Of a stretch of 52,077 nucleotides of DNA, positions 8,026-16,246 are shown piece after piece. Numbering within the stretch: the stretch's first letter is position 1; the number at the start of each line of letters is the position of its first letter. Source of the DNA: UBA4655 sp964585575 (GTDB lineage: Bacteria > Planctomycetota > Planctomycetia > Pirellulales > UBA1268); contig CAZPEM010000005.1 in the NCBI GenBank assembly GCA_964585575.1, forward strand, positions 1 to 52,077, read 5' to 3'. Under the pieces are notes generated by a model. The model saw nothing but the letters and a program-made list of their open reading frames with translations, searched no databases and was not told the origin of the DNA. The translations under genes were made by a program, and so were the position numbers.

Positions 8026-9909
8026 TCACACGCCGACGAGTTTTCGGAGGTCGGCCTCGAGGGCGTCGAGGCGGCCGGTGAGCAGCCGCTTCGCATCGGG
8101 GAGGGCGGCCGCGTCGCAGGGCGGGGCGACGGCGAAGAGGTAGAACTTGATCTTCGGCTCCGTGCCGCTGGGCCTCGCGGCGACGGCGTTGGAGAGCGGC
8201 TCGAACCGGCCGGCCGCGAGATCCGCGGGCGAGGCCGGCTTCAGGCCGGGCAGCCCGTCGAGGTCGAAGATCACCACGTCGCCCGCCGTGCCCGGGAAGG
8301 GCTTGGCCGGCTGGCCGGGCAGGGTAAACGTGAGCGAAGCGAGATCGCGGATCCGTCGGACGGCGAGGCCGCCGATGGAGGCCGGTGCCGCCGATCGCAG
8401 CATCGCCATGATCTCCCGCATTCGGTCCATGCCGGCGGCCCCGGGCAGCGTGACGGAGACCTGCCGCTCGAGGTGGCAGCCGTGGCGGCAGAAGAGCGCG
8501 TCGAGGTGCTCGTGGAGCGAGCGGCCGACGGCCCGCAACTTCGCCGCGAGCTCCGCCAGCAACAGCGCCGCGACCGAGGCGTCCTTGTCGCGGACGTGCG
8601 TGCCGGCCAGGTAGCCGTGCGATTCCTCGCAGCCGTAGACGAACTTCTCCGGCCCGATCTCGTCGATCGTCTTGCCGATCCACTTGAAGCCGACCTGGAG
8701 CATGTCGAGCACCGCCGCGCCGTGCGATTCCCCGATCCTGCGGACGAGTCCGCTCGTCACCATCGTCGTGACGACGTGGTCGTCTCCGCGGAGCGTGCCG
8801 GCGGCCGCGCGGGTCGCGAGTACGTGGTCGCACAGGAGCGAGGCGAGCTGGTTGCCCGTGAACGTCCGCCATTCGGCGTTGCGGTCGAGCGTCACGGCCG
8901 CCGCGGCGCCGAGCCGGTCGCAGTCGGGGTCGCTCGCGAGCACCAGGTCGTCGCCGCGGCCCTTCGCCTCGTCGATCGGACCGCCGAGCACGGCCGGGTT
9001 TTCGGGATTGGCCACGTGACCGGGCACGTTCGGGAAGTCGCCATCCGGCTTTTCCTGAGGCCCGTAGAGCCGCAGTTTCTGGAAGCCCGCGTCCTCCAGC
9101 ACCGGCACGACCGCCGTCGCGCCGACGCCGTGAAGCGGGGTGTAGAGGATCGAGAGATCCCGCGGGCCCGGCGTCGACTGCGCGAGCACGGCCGCGACGA
9201 ACGCCGGATCGATCGACTCCTCGACAAACTCGACCCGGCCCGTACGCACGCCCTCCGAGAAATTCTGGCGGTGCACCCTGTCGACCTTCATCACCCGGTC
9301 GATGATTCCCTTGTCGTGCGGCGGCAAGACCTGCACGCCCCCCGCCCAGTACACCTTCACGGCATTGTCGCTCGGCGGGTTGTGGCTCGCCGTCACCATG
9401 ATGCCGCAGGTGCTCCCCGTGTGCCGCACGGCGAAGGAGAGCTCGGGCGTGCTGCGGTAGCCTCGCAGGAAGAACACCTTGAACCCCGCGGCGAGCAGCA
9501 CCTCGGTGCAGAGCTTCGCGAAGTGCTCCGAACGGTGGCGGGTGTCGTAGGCGATCGCGCAGCTCGGCGTCTCGCCCGCCGGCATCACGGAACGGACGTA
9601 GTCGGCGAGGCCCTGCGCGCTCTCGCCGATCGTGCGGTCGTTGATCGCATTCGACCCCACCGGATACATCATGCCGCGGCGGCCGCCCGTGCCGAACGGG
9701 ATCACCGTCCAGTAGACGTCGTCGAGCTCCTTCCAGGGCAGCGTGCCGGCGACGCAGGCGTCGATCTTTCCTGCGAGCGTCTCGGCAAACTCGGCGTACC
9801 TCGGCTCGGTCAGCCAGTCGCGGATCGTGCGGGCCGAGTGGTCTGTGAGCGAGCCGGCGGCATGGGCGGCTTCGACGGCGGCGAGTCGGGCGGCGTGGGC
9901 GTGCGGCAT
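8026..9909 (-). CDS. Phosphoglucomutase/phosphomannomutase family enzyme
   Basis: A 627-residue alpha-D-phosphohexomutase. The active-site phosphoserine loop is TASHNPPSDN, the metal loop is DPDCDRLG, the sugar-recognition loop is GCEESHGYLAG and the C-terminal phosphate-binding loop is RPSGTEPKIK. The length and EESHG loop fit the long PGM2-like branch, acting on glucose-1/6-phosphate or related sugars. ATG 9909 (MPHAHAARL) was chosen over longer in-frame starts because conservation begins there. It lies downstream of another hexomutase gene on the same strand but is separated from it by a 320-base structured gap, so it probably has its own promoter; a TATAAA-like element lies about 40 bases upstream. 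Confidence 0.93.
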   Translation of the reverse strand: MPHAHAARLAAVEAAHAAGSLTDHSARTIRDWLTEPRYAEFAETLAGKIDACVAGTLPWKELDDVYWTVIPFGTGGRRGMMYPVGSNAINDRTIGESAQGLADYVRSVMPAGETPSCAIAYDTRHRSEHFAKLCTEVLLAAGFKVFFLRGYRSTPELSFAVRHTGSTCGIMVTASHNPPSDNAVKVYWAGGVQVLPPHDKGIIDRVMKVDRVHRQNFSEGVRTGRVEFVEESIDPAFVAAVLAQSTPGPRDLSILYTPLHGVGATAVVPVLEDAGFQKLRLYGPQEKPDGDFPNVPGHVANPENPAVLGGPIDEAKGRGDDLVLASDPDCDRLGAAAAVTLDRNAEWRTFTGNQLASLLCDHVLATRAAAGTLRGDDHVVTTMVTSGLVRRIGESHGAAVLDMLQVGFKWIGKTIDEIGPEKFVYGCEESHGYLAGTHVRDKDASVAALLLAELAAKLRAVGRSLHEHLDALFCRHGCHLERQVSVTLPGAAGMDRMREIMAMLRSAAPASIGGLAVRRIRDLASLTFTLPGQPAKPFPGTAGDVVIFDLDGLPGLKPASPADLAAGRFEPLSNAVAARPSGTEPKIKFYLFAVAPPCDAAALPDAKRLLTGRLDALEADLRKLVGV

Positions 9910-10229
9910 GGGGTCGCTCCGGGAGTGCGGACGCGTTTTATACACTGCTGACCGGCGTGCCTTTGCGACGGTTTTTCGGCACGTCAACTCTGGCCGGTTC
10001 GGGGTTGGCCGCATCCCCTCGCCGGACGTTCGCTGCGGTCCTCCGGACCTCCGCTCACTCGGACCTGACTGGCGCTTCGGCATCCTGCCTGCGCTGGTCA
10101 GCTACGCCGTCTCGGGCACACGGCCAACCCCTCACGGTCGTCGATTAGCGCTCTCGTATTACGGAAGCCCGAGCCGCGAGCCGAGAGGGGCGTTGAGGCG
10201 GACCCGCGGGTTGATGCCCGGTCGGTGAG
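9910..10229. repeat. Structured intergenic region with large inverted repeat
   Basis: No gene is supported here. GGGGTTGGCCG at 10001-10011 has an exact inverted partner CGGCCAACCCC at 10121-10131, enclosing about 109 bases that can fold further (for example GGTCC/GGACC at 10038-10050). To its right, 10162-10192 (CGGAAGCCCGAGCCGCGAG followed by CCGAGAGGGGCG) resembles intergenic repeats I remember from planctomycete genomes (GGAAGCCCGA...CGAGGGAC type). A repeat element or structured RNA is likelier than a coding region. Confidence 0.5.
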
Positions 10230-11588
10230 TCAGTTCGTGAGCAGCTTTCCTGCCACCCGTCGGCAGATCGCTTCGGCTGCCTCGGGGTCGGCGGCCTCGG
10301 CGACGATCCGCACGATCGGTTCGGTGTTGCTCGCCCGCACGAGGGCCCAGGCGTCGGGCCAGTCGAGCCGCAGGCCGTCGATGCGGCTTGCCGTCACGTC
10401 GGGGAAGACGGCCGCCAGGGCGTCAAGCGCGGCGGCGAGCTTCGCCCCCTGGAGGTCCGGCGACACGTCGACCTTCATCTTGTGCATCGCCATCCTTGGG
10501 AGCCGCTCTGCGAGCGTCCTCACCGGGGTCACCGGATCGGTCGCACACATCGCGTCGAGTACGATCGCCATCGCGACGAGGCTGTCTCGCACGAGCACGA
10601 CCTTGGGATCTATCACGCCGCCGTTCCCCTCGCCGCCGATCGCCGCGCCGCAGCCGAGCATGGCGTCCACCACGTTCGCCTCGCCCACGGCCGACACGGT
10701 GCAATCGCGGCCGAGCGACCGTGCGATCGCGGCCGTCATGCCGCTCGTCGAGCAGTTCACGACCACCGGCCCCGTGCGGTTCGGCAGCCCGCGGGCGACG
10801 CAGAGGGCGAGCGTGGCCTCCTCGCCGATGTAGGTTCCGTCGGCCGTCGCGATCGCGAGCCTGTCGGCATCGGGATCCTGGAAGAATCCGACGTCGGCGC
10901 CGCTCGCCGGGATCTGCGGCAGGAGCCGGACGAGGTTCGTCGCGGTCGGCTCCGGCTCGTGGTCGAACCGTCCGTCGGGAATCTCGCCCACGTGCGTCAC
11001 CCGGCAGCCGAGCGTCTCGAGCAGCTTCTTCGCCCCGACGCTGCCGGCGCCGTGGCAAGAGTCGATCCAGACGTGAGGCCGCACGGCGCGGATTCGCGGC
11101 ACGTCCACGGTCGCGGTGACAAGCCGGACATGCTCGTCGGTGCCATCCACGCGGCGGATCTCGCCCCGCCGGCTCGCGGCCGCAGACGGCTCATGGGCCT
11201 GGAATCGAACGAGCACCCGTGAGCCCGCCTCCTTCGTGAGCACCCTGCCCTCGGCTGCGAAGAGCTTCATGCCGTTGTAGCGGGCCGGATTGTGGCTTGC
11301 CGAGATCTGGATGCCCCCGGCCGCCCGCTCCCCCCGCACGACGATGCCGACGGTGGGCGTCGCGGCTATCCCGCAGTCGATGACGTCGCGGCCCGCCGAC
11401 ACGATCGCCTCGGAGACCCGTTCGAGGAGCATGGGGCCGCTCTCCCGGCCGTCGCGGCCCACCACGATCGGCCCCGGTGGCAGCGTCGCCGCGAAGGCCA
11501 GGGCGTACCGTGCGGCCACCTCGGGCGTGAGCGATGCGCCCACGATTCCCCGCAATCCCGACACGCTCACGATCAACTGTTCACTCAT
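10230..11588 (-). CDS. glmM: Phosphoglucosamine mutase-like phosphohexomutase
   Basis: A 452-residue phosphohexomutase, probably converting glucosamine-6-phosphate to glucosamine-1-phosphate for peptidoglycan/UDP-GlcNAc synthesis. The phosphoserine loop is SASHNPARYNG, the metal loop DPDADRLAIA, the sugar loop GGEGNGGVI and the phosphate loop RASNTEPIVRI. The GEGNGG loop is the type I associate with archaeal-style phosphoglucosamine mutases rather than the GEQSGH of classical bacterial GlmM, so substrate assignment is less certain than the family. Start ATG 11588 (MSEQLIVSVSG); a longer frame begins six bases upstream. It lies at the end of a minus-strand series after the amidohydrolase. Confidence 0.85.
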   Translation of the reverse strand: MSEQLIVSVSGLRGIVGASLTPEVAARYALAFAATLPPGPIVVGRDGRESGPMLLERVSEAIVSAGRDVIDCGIAATPTVGIVVRGERAAGGIQISASHNPARYNGMKLFAAEGRVLTKEAGSRVLVRFQAHEPSAAASRRGEIRRVDGTDEHVRLVTATVDVPRIRAVRPHVWIDSCHGAGSVGAKKLLETLGCRVTHVGEIPDGRFDHEPEPTATNLVRLLPQIPASGADVGFFQDPDADRLAIATADGTYIGEEATLALCVARGLPNRTGPVVVNCSTSGMTAAIARSLGRDCTVSAVGEANVVDAMLGCGAAIGGEGNGGVIDPKVVLVRDSLVAMAIVLDAMCATDPVTPVRTLAERLPRMAMHKMKVDVSPDLQGAKLAAALDALAAVFPDVTASRIDGLRLDWPDAWALVRASNTEPIVRIVAEAADPEAAEAICRRVAGKLLTN

Positions 11589-11678
11589 GGGCAAGATTCT
11601 TACCCTGTTCAGCCCAAGCTGTCTGGGCCCCCCCGAACCATCACATGTGACATGCAGGAAAGTGATCGGCGAGCCTGT

Positions 11679-12791
11679 TCAGGCCGCCTTCGCAAGGCGG
11701 GCGATCTCGGCGCGGTCGTCGTGGAGGTGCCGATGGAGCCGCTCGCGGTCGGCGGCGTCGGGCTTGAGCCCGGCGCCGAGCTTCGCGAGCAGGTCGATGT
11801 CGTAGTACCGCACGGCGTTGCAGAGGACGAAGAGCTCGTGGAGCAGGTCGGGCGTGCCGGCCGGCGAGGTGATGTCGCAGATGTTGTCGGACCCGATCCG
11901 CACGTGGAGCCCGGCGGCGAGCATCTCGAGCACCCTCGCGATCGAATTGAAGGTTGGCGTGTAGGCGGTGCGGTACTGCCGCATGCTGATCGCCGCCGAC
12001 GGGCACGAGATGACGCCGAGGTTCAGTTCCACGAGCGAGTCGAGCAGCCGCTGGAACCGGCGGTCGTCATAGGTCGACGGCGAGATCACGTGCACGAGCC
12101 AGACCCACGGGGTCTCCCAGCGGTTCACGGGCAGGTCGAGTTCTCGGAAGACCCTTACCAGCCGCTCGGAGAGGTTTTCCGACGGATGGTTCATCTGGTC
12201 GACGTGGACGTGGATCGGCTTCCCGAGGTCGGCGGCGAGCCTCAAGCCGCGGCGGCAGCACTCCTCGAAGCCGATGTGCTCCGGGTAACGCCGAAGCTCG
12301 TCCCGTTCCGGGAGCAGGCCGACGAAGTCGGCGATCCTCGCACCCGCCACGAGCAACTCCCACCGCGCGGGCTCGTCGTCGCGGAATCCGAGCGGTGAGT
12401 AGGCGCCGATTTCCAACTCGAGCGATCCGGCTCGTTGCCGCTTGAGTTCGAGGAAGAGCTCGAGGCCGCCGAGGCCGACCCGGTCGGTCGTCGTGTCGAC
12501 GACGGTCGCGGCGCGGGTCGTGCCTGCCGCCGCCATCAGGTCGAGAACGGCGTTCGCCCGCTCGGCCATCGCGGGCCGGTCGTAGCAGGGGCTCGCGTGA
12601 ATGGCGGGAATGAGAGAGTGCTTCGTCGCGAGGGAGAGCTGCGACTCGCGGCCCTTCTCACGCTCGGAGAGGATCTCCTTCGTGGCATCGAGTGTGCCGG
12701 AGCGATCGAGATGGAGGTGCGCGTTGTGGAGGCCGCCGAGGGCGGAGATCCGTTCGTGCAACTGCTCGAAGAAGGGGCTCGCGTGCTTCAT
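11679..12791 (-). CDS. Amidohydrolase / adenosine-cytosine deaminase-like metal hydrolase
   Basis: A 370-residue TIM-barrel amidohydrolase. Metal ligands are visible in order: HLHLD (His25, His27), PIHVHVDQ in the middle, VHVISPS, and SDNICD near the C-terminus. The pattern resembles cytosine deaminase or related aminohydrolases, with a single catalytic metal expected. The substrate cannot be read from sequence. It follows the sugar-epimerase gene by 90 bases on the same strand, so co-transcription is possible. The final codons contain a CGCCTT/AAGGCG hairpin that could help terminate the transcript. Confidence 0.82.
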   Translation of the reverse strand: MKHASPFFEQLHERISALGGLHNAHLHLDRSGTLDATKEILSEREKGRESQLSLATKHSLIPAIHASPCYDRPAMAERANAVLDLMAAAGTTRAATVVDTTTDRVGLGGLELFLELKRQRAGSLELEIGAYSPLGFRDDEPARWELLVAGARIADFVGLLPERDELRRYPEHIGFEECCRRGLRLAADLGKPIHVHVDQMNHPSENLSERLVRVFRELDLPVNRWETPWVWLVHVISPSTYDDRRFQRLLDSLVELNLGVISCPSAAISMRQYRTAYTPTFNSIARVLEMLAAGLHVRIGSDNICDITSPAGTPDLLHELFVLCNAVRYYDIDLLAKLGAGLKPDAADRERLHRHLHDDRAEIARLAKAA

Positions 12792-12881
12792 GGTGGCGGA
12801 AGGTATGCAGCCGGAGCCTGAGGATGCCAGATCATTTCCCGAGTTTTTTCGGCGGTCGATCCGCGCGCCGCCGGGTCGCCG

Positions 12882-13895
12882 TCAGGGGGGCGTGGCCGTC
12901 TTCCAGCCGCGATACCAGTCCACGAACCGGGCGAGCCCCTCGCGGAGCGGCGTGCGCGGACGGAAGCCGAAATCTCGGGAGAGGGTTTCGACGTCGGCGA
13001 ACGTGGCCTCGACGTCCCCGGGGGGCTTCGGGCGGTCGACCCGCACCGCCTTGCGGCCGCACAGGTCCTCCAGGGTCGTGAGCAGGTCGTTCACGGTCAC
13101 GGGCGTGTGGTTCCCGATGTTGTAGACCCGCCACGGGGCCGCACTGGTCGCCGGGTCGGGCCGATCGCCCGACCATGCCGGGTTCGGTGCCGCCGGAGAA
13201 TCGACCATCCGTGCGATCGCCTCCACGACGTCGTCGATGTACGTGAAGTCGCGTCGCAGCAGGCCCCCGCCGAAGACCTCGATCGGCCGACCCTCGAGGA
13301 TCGCCTCGGTGAACTTCCAGTAGGCCATGTCGGGCCGTCCCCATGGGCCGTAGACGGTGAAGAACCTCAGGCCGGTGCAGGGAAGATCGAAGAGATGGGC
13401 GTAGGAGTGGGCCATGAGCTCGTTCGCCTTCTTCGTTGCGGCATACAGGCTCACCGGATGATCGACGGTGTCGCCGACGGCGAACGGAGTCTTCGTGTTG
13501 GCCCCGTAGACGCTCGAGGAGCTCGCGTAGATCAGGTTGCCGGTGCCCGCATGCCGGCAGGCCTCGAGCAGGTTGCCGAAGCCGACGAGGTTCGACTGCA
13601 CGTAGGCAGAGGGATTCTCGAGCGACCATCGGACGCCCGCCTGGGCGGCGAGGTGGATCACGCACCGTGAGCCGGCGGCCCGCACGACGTCGGCGACGAG
13701 CGTCGCATCACAGAGATCCCCCTCGACGAATCGCCAGCCGGGTTTTCCCGCGAGCTCCGCGAGCCTGCCCCGCTTCAGCCCGGTCGTGTAGTAGGCGTTG
13801 ACGTTGTCGAGCCCGACGACCTCCCGCCCGAGTTCGAGCAGCCGGCTCGCGACATGGAAGCCGACGAATCCGGCGGCGCCGGTGACGACGATCAT
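12882..13895 (-). CDS. NAD-dependent nucleotide-sugar epimerase (UDP-glucuronate 4-epimerase-like)
   Basis: A 337-residue extended short-chain dehydrogenase. NAD-binding TGAAGFVGFHVASRL is at the N-terminus; the catalytic Ser/Tyr/Lys set appears as YASSSSVYG and LYAATKKANE. AAQAGVRWSLENP and FFTVYGPWGRPDMAYWKF are typical of the UDP-glucuronate 4-epimerase branch, which supplies galacturonate for surface polysaccharide. ATG 13895 follows a GAAAGGGTG site. It lies 50 bases downstream of the glycosyltransferase gene, and the pair probably serves the same glycan pathway. Confidence 0.9.
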   Translation of the reverse strand: MIVVTGAAGFVGFHVASRLLELGREVVGLDNVNAYYTTGLKRGRLAELAGKPGWRFVEGDLCDATLVADVVRAAGSRCVIHLAAQAGVRWSLENPSAYVQSNLVGFGNLLEACRHAGTGNLIYASSSSVYGANTKTPFAVGDTVDHPVSLYAATKKANELMAHSYAHLFDLPCTGLRFFTVYGPWGRPDMAYWKFTEAILEGRPIEVFGGGLLRRDFTYIDDVVEAIARMVDSPAAPNPAWSGDRPDPATSAAPWRVYNIGNHTPVTVNDLLTTLEDLCGRKAVRVDRPKPPGDVEATFADVETLSRDFGFRPRTPLREGLARFVDWYRGWKTATPP

Positions 13896-13944
13896 CGACA
13901 CCCTTTCGAAGGAGTGGCAGGTCGTGCGACGGAGTCCGCCGCGA

Positions 13945-14949
13945 TCATGCGGCCAGGCGACGGTGGTCTTCCCCGTGTATCGACGCCGGCCGCTCGCTCC
14001 ACGGCCGGAGGTTTCGTGACCGCCACCACGTCGATACGGTCGTGGCGGCGACGACGCCGAGCCCGACGAGATTGATTCCGCCAAAACACCCCGCTGCCGT
14101 GAGGCCGACGGACGTCTGCCAGGATACCTCCAGGCCGGCGATGGCACACGCCGAGGAGACGATGACTGGCAGCGGAGCGACGGCGAGCAGCAGCAGCCCC
14201 GCGCCGACGAGCAGACGCGTCATGGGCACCGCCAGCCGTGTGAACCAGCAGAGCGTCACGAGATCGACCGCGACCTTGAAGGTGCGGGAGAGGCCGTATT
14301 TCGAGACGCCCTGCCGCCGCGGATGGTGGCGGACCGGTATCTCGCTCCACCGCGCCCCGCGGGCGTCGGCGAGCACGGCGATGAAGCGGTGCATCTCCCC
14401 CTCGAGCGGCAGTTCCTCGGCGAGCTCGCGGCGGATCACCCTCAGCGCGCAGCCGAGATCGTTCACCGGCACGCCGCTCACCCATCGGATGAGACGGTTC
14501 GCCACGAGCGAAGGCAGGCGACGGGACCAGAAGACGTCGTGACGCATCTTCCGCCAGCCGTGCACGACGTCGTAGCCCTCCTCGAGCCTTGCCAGCATGG
14601 TGGGAATGTCGCCAGGGTCGTTCTGGAGGTCGGCGTCCATGAACACCAGCACCTCGCCGCGACTGGCACGGATGCCGGCCTCGATCGCGGCGGTCTGGCC
14701 GAAGCAGCGTCGCAGGTGGACGACGACGAGATCTTCCCGCGCCGCGGCCAGCCGGTCGAGCATCTCCCCGGAGCCGTCCGTGGAGCCGTCGTCGACGAGG
14801 ACGTATTCGCGTTTTCCGGCCAGGGAGGCGAGCGATGCATCGAGCGCCTCGAGCAGCGGCACGAGGTTCCCTCGCTCGTCGTGAATCGGGATCACCACCG
14901 AGATCTCGATGGGCGGCCGCACGCACCGCAGCATCGTCGACTCACCCAT
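13945..14949 (-). CDS. Family 2 glycosyltransferase, polyprenyl-phosphate sugar transferase type
   Basis: A 334-residue GT2 protein. The catalytic domain has VVIPIHDERGNL, VLVDDGSTDGS, MDADLQNDPGDIPTML and the acceptor-region QGVSKYGLSRTFKVAVDL; two C-terminal membrane helices (about residues 235-300) follow. This is the layout of DPM1/ArnC/GtrB-like enzymes that move a sugar onto a lipid carrier at the inner membrane. AGGAGG lies about ten bases upstream of ATG 14949. It leads the minus-strand series that runs through the epimerase to the phosphohexomutases, suggesting surface glycan synthesis. The sugar is unknown. Confidence 0.92.
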   Translation of the reverse strand: MGESTMLRCVRPPIEISVVIPIHDERGNLVPLLEALDASLASLAGKREYVLVDDGSTDGSGEMLDRLAAAREDLVVVHLRRCFGQTAAIEAGIRASRGEVLVFMDADLQNDPGDIPTMLARLEEGYDVVHGWRKMRHDVFWSRRLPSLVANRLIRWVSGVPVNDLGCALRVIRRELAEELPLEGEMHRFIAVLADARGARWSEIPVRHHPRRQGVSKYGLSRTFKVAVDLVTLCWFTRLAVPMTRLLVGAGLLLLAVAPLPVIVSSACAIAGLEVSWQTSVGLTAAGCFGGINLVGLGVVAATTVSTWWRSRNLRPWSERPASIHGEDHRRLAA

Positions 14950-15280
14950 CGTGACGCACTCCTCCTTTTCGAGGCGGACCGTGTCCGCCCCGGAAGAATC
15001 ACGGGCAACTACCGCGGATCACCGATCGAACGATGTCGGGAATCGGCAGGTGGCTCCCCCTCTCTCCAGTCGTCGTGGACAAGGCACCGTGTCGCCCCAG
15101 CCTGCCCCGTCGTCGCACGTGCCCGGGGCGGGGCAAAGCCCGCCGTCGGCTGAAAACCCTGGGAAAACCGGGGTTTCAGGAAATCCGCAGGCCTGCGAAA
15201 TTTTTTCGTGACGCGGGGGGCGTCGTCGGCAACAGACGAAATGGCGGCCGACCGTGGCACGGAAAGGAACCGTGGACCGA
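14950..15280. other. Divergent promoter region between glycosyltransferase and sigma factor genes
   Basis: About 330 bases without a gene. It holds a perfect 12-base palindrome CGCAGGCCTGCG at 15186-15197 directly followed by AAATTTTTTCG, and a short AAACCC/GGGTTT inverted repeat just before it (15154-15176). Both lie within 120 bases of the sigma-factor start and could be control elements; no clear -35/-10 pair was found. Confidence 0.4.
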
Positions 15281-15889
15281 ATGGACGCCGGTGAAGCCGA
15301 GAGGATCGCGAACGGGACGGTGTTGGACGCGACGCTGACCGACGAACAGCTCGCCGCGCAGGCGGCTCGAGAGGGGTCGGACGGAACCGCGTTCAACGAG
15401 CTCCTGGCGCGGTTCAGGGCCCGCGTGTGGCGGGTCTGCTTCCGACTGATGGGCAGCGAGCACGACGCCGAGGATGCGGCGCAGGAGGTCTTCGTCCGGT
15501 TGTTCTTCGACCGGGGAAAGTTCGAGGGGCGGAGCCGGTATTCGACCTGGCTGCACGGCGTGGCCATCAGGACGTGCCTGACCCTGAGACGATCCCGAGG
15601 GCGAAGGAAGCGACGGGAGAGCCCGGTCGGCGACGAGCTGATCACCGAGCAGAGCGACACCAGGGCGAGCGAGACGCAGCGGATCGACGAGCGGCACGAC
15701 ATCACGCGGCTGCTCGACGGACTGGACGAGGAGGACCGGGCGCTCGTGCTCATGCGATTCGGCGAGGGGCACGACTACGACGAGCTGGCGGAGATGTTCG
15801 AGACGACGCCGGGGGCGCTGCGGATGCGGGTAAGCCGGATCCGCGAGAAGCTCTCGGCGAAGGCGGGGCGGATTTTCGGCAAGGACTGA
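15281..15889 (+). CDS. ECF-type RNA polymerase sigma factor
   Basis: A 202-residue sigma-70 family protein with only regions 2 and 4. Region 2 contains RLMGSEHDAEDAAQEVFVRL and the core/promoter-binding helix around STWLHGVAIRTCLTL; region 4 has the helix-turn-helix YDELAEMFETTPGALRMRVSRI. ATG 15281 is chosen; in-frame GTG codons at 15254 and 15272 with AAAGGA between them are alternatives. A small membrane protein and an MscS channel follow on the same strand within 35 and 11 bases, so they form a likely operon. The small protein is a candidate anti-sigma factor by position only; it has no zinc-binding anti-sigma motif. Confidence 0.93.
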   Translation: MDAGEAERIANGTVLDATLTDEQLAAQAAREGSDGTAFNELLARFRARVWRVCFRLMGSEHDAEDAAQEVFVRLFFDRGKFEGRSRYSTWLHGVAIRTCLTLRRSRGRRKRRESPVGDELITEQSDTRASETQRIDERHDITRLLDGLDEEDRALVLMRFGEGHDYDELAEMFETTPGALRMRVSRIREKLSAKAGRIFGKD

Positions 15890-15923
15890 CCGGGCGGATA
15901 CGACGGAGACCGACGACACGACC

Positions 15924-16235
15924 ATGGACCTTCTCGAACAGATCGCCGACCGGCTCGTGGACGCGGAGGTGCCTCCGGTGCCCGAGCGGTTCGAGGCCGG
16001 CGTGCGGCGGAAGCTCCATCCGCGTCTGCTCGCGTCGCACGTCGTTGAGTTCGCGGTCTTCGCGATGGCGACGGGGCTGTGGCACATGGCCACGGCACTC
16101 GTCGCGTCGGTGCGGTACACGCTCGTCGGCTCGTGGCCGGCGGCGAACGGTTGGATGGCGGGACAACCATCGATTCCCGCCGATGGAGACGACAGGGGGG
16201 CGGCGGCCGGGGGACCGGACGGACGCCAGGAATGA
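15924..16235 (+). CDS. Small membrane protein between sigma factor and MscS
   Basis: A 103-residue protein with an acidic N-terminus (MDLLEQIADRLVDAEVPPVP), a basic patch (RRKLHPRL) and a hydrophobic stretch at about residues 40-62 (VVEFAVFAMATGLWHMATAL) that should cross the membrane, then a Gly/Asp-rich tail. I recognise no family. It starts 34 bases after the sigma-factor stop. Its position and topology suit an anti-sigma or membrane-sensing partner, but nothing in the sequence proves it. Confidence 0.7.
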   Translation: MDLLEQIADRLVDAEVPPVPERFEAGVRRKLHPRLLASHVVEFAVFAMATGLWHMATALVASVRYTLVGSWPAANGWMAGQPSIPADGDDRGAAAGGPDGRQE

Positions 16236-16246
16236 AGGAGACGGCG

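Noticed and set aside
11190..11225. GGAATCGAACGAGC resembling a tRNA T-arm
   Set aside because: It lies inside the phosphoglucosamine mutase coding region and no clover-leaf can be drawn around it.
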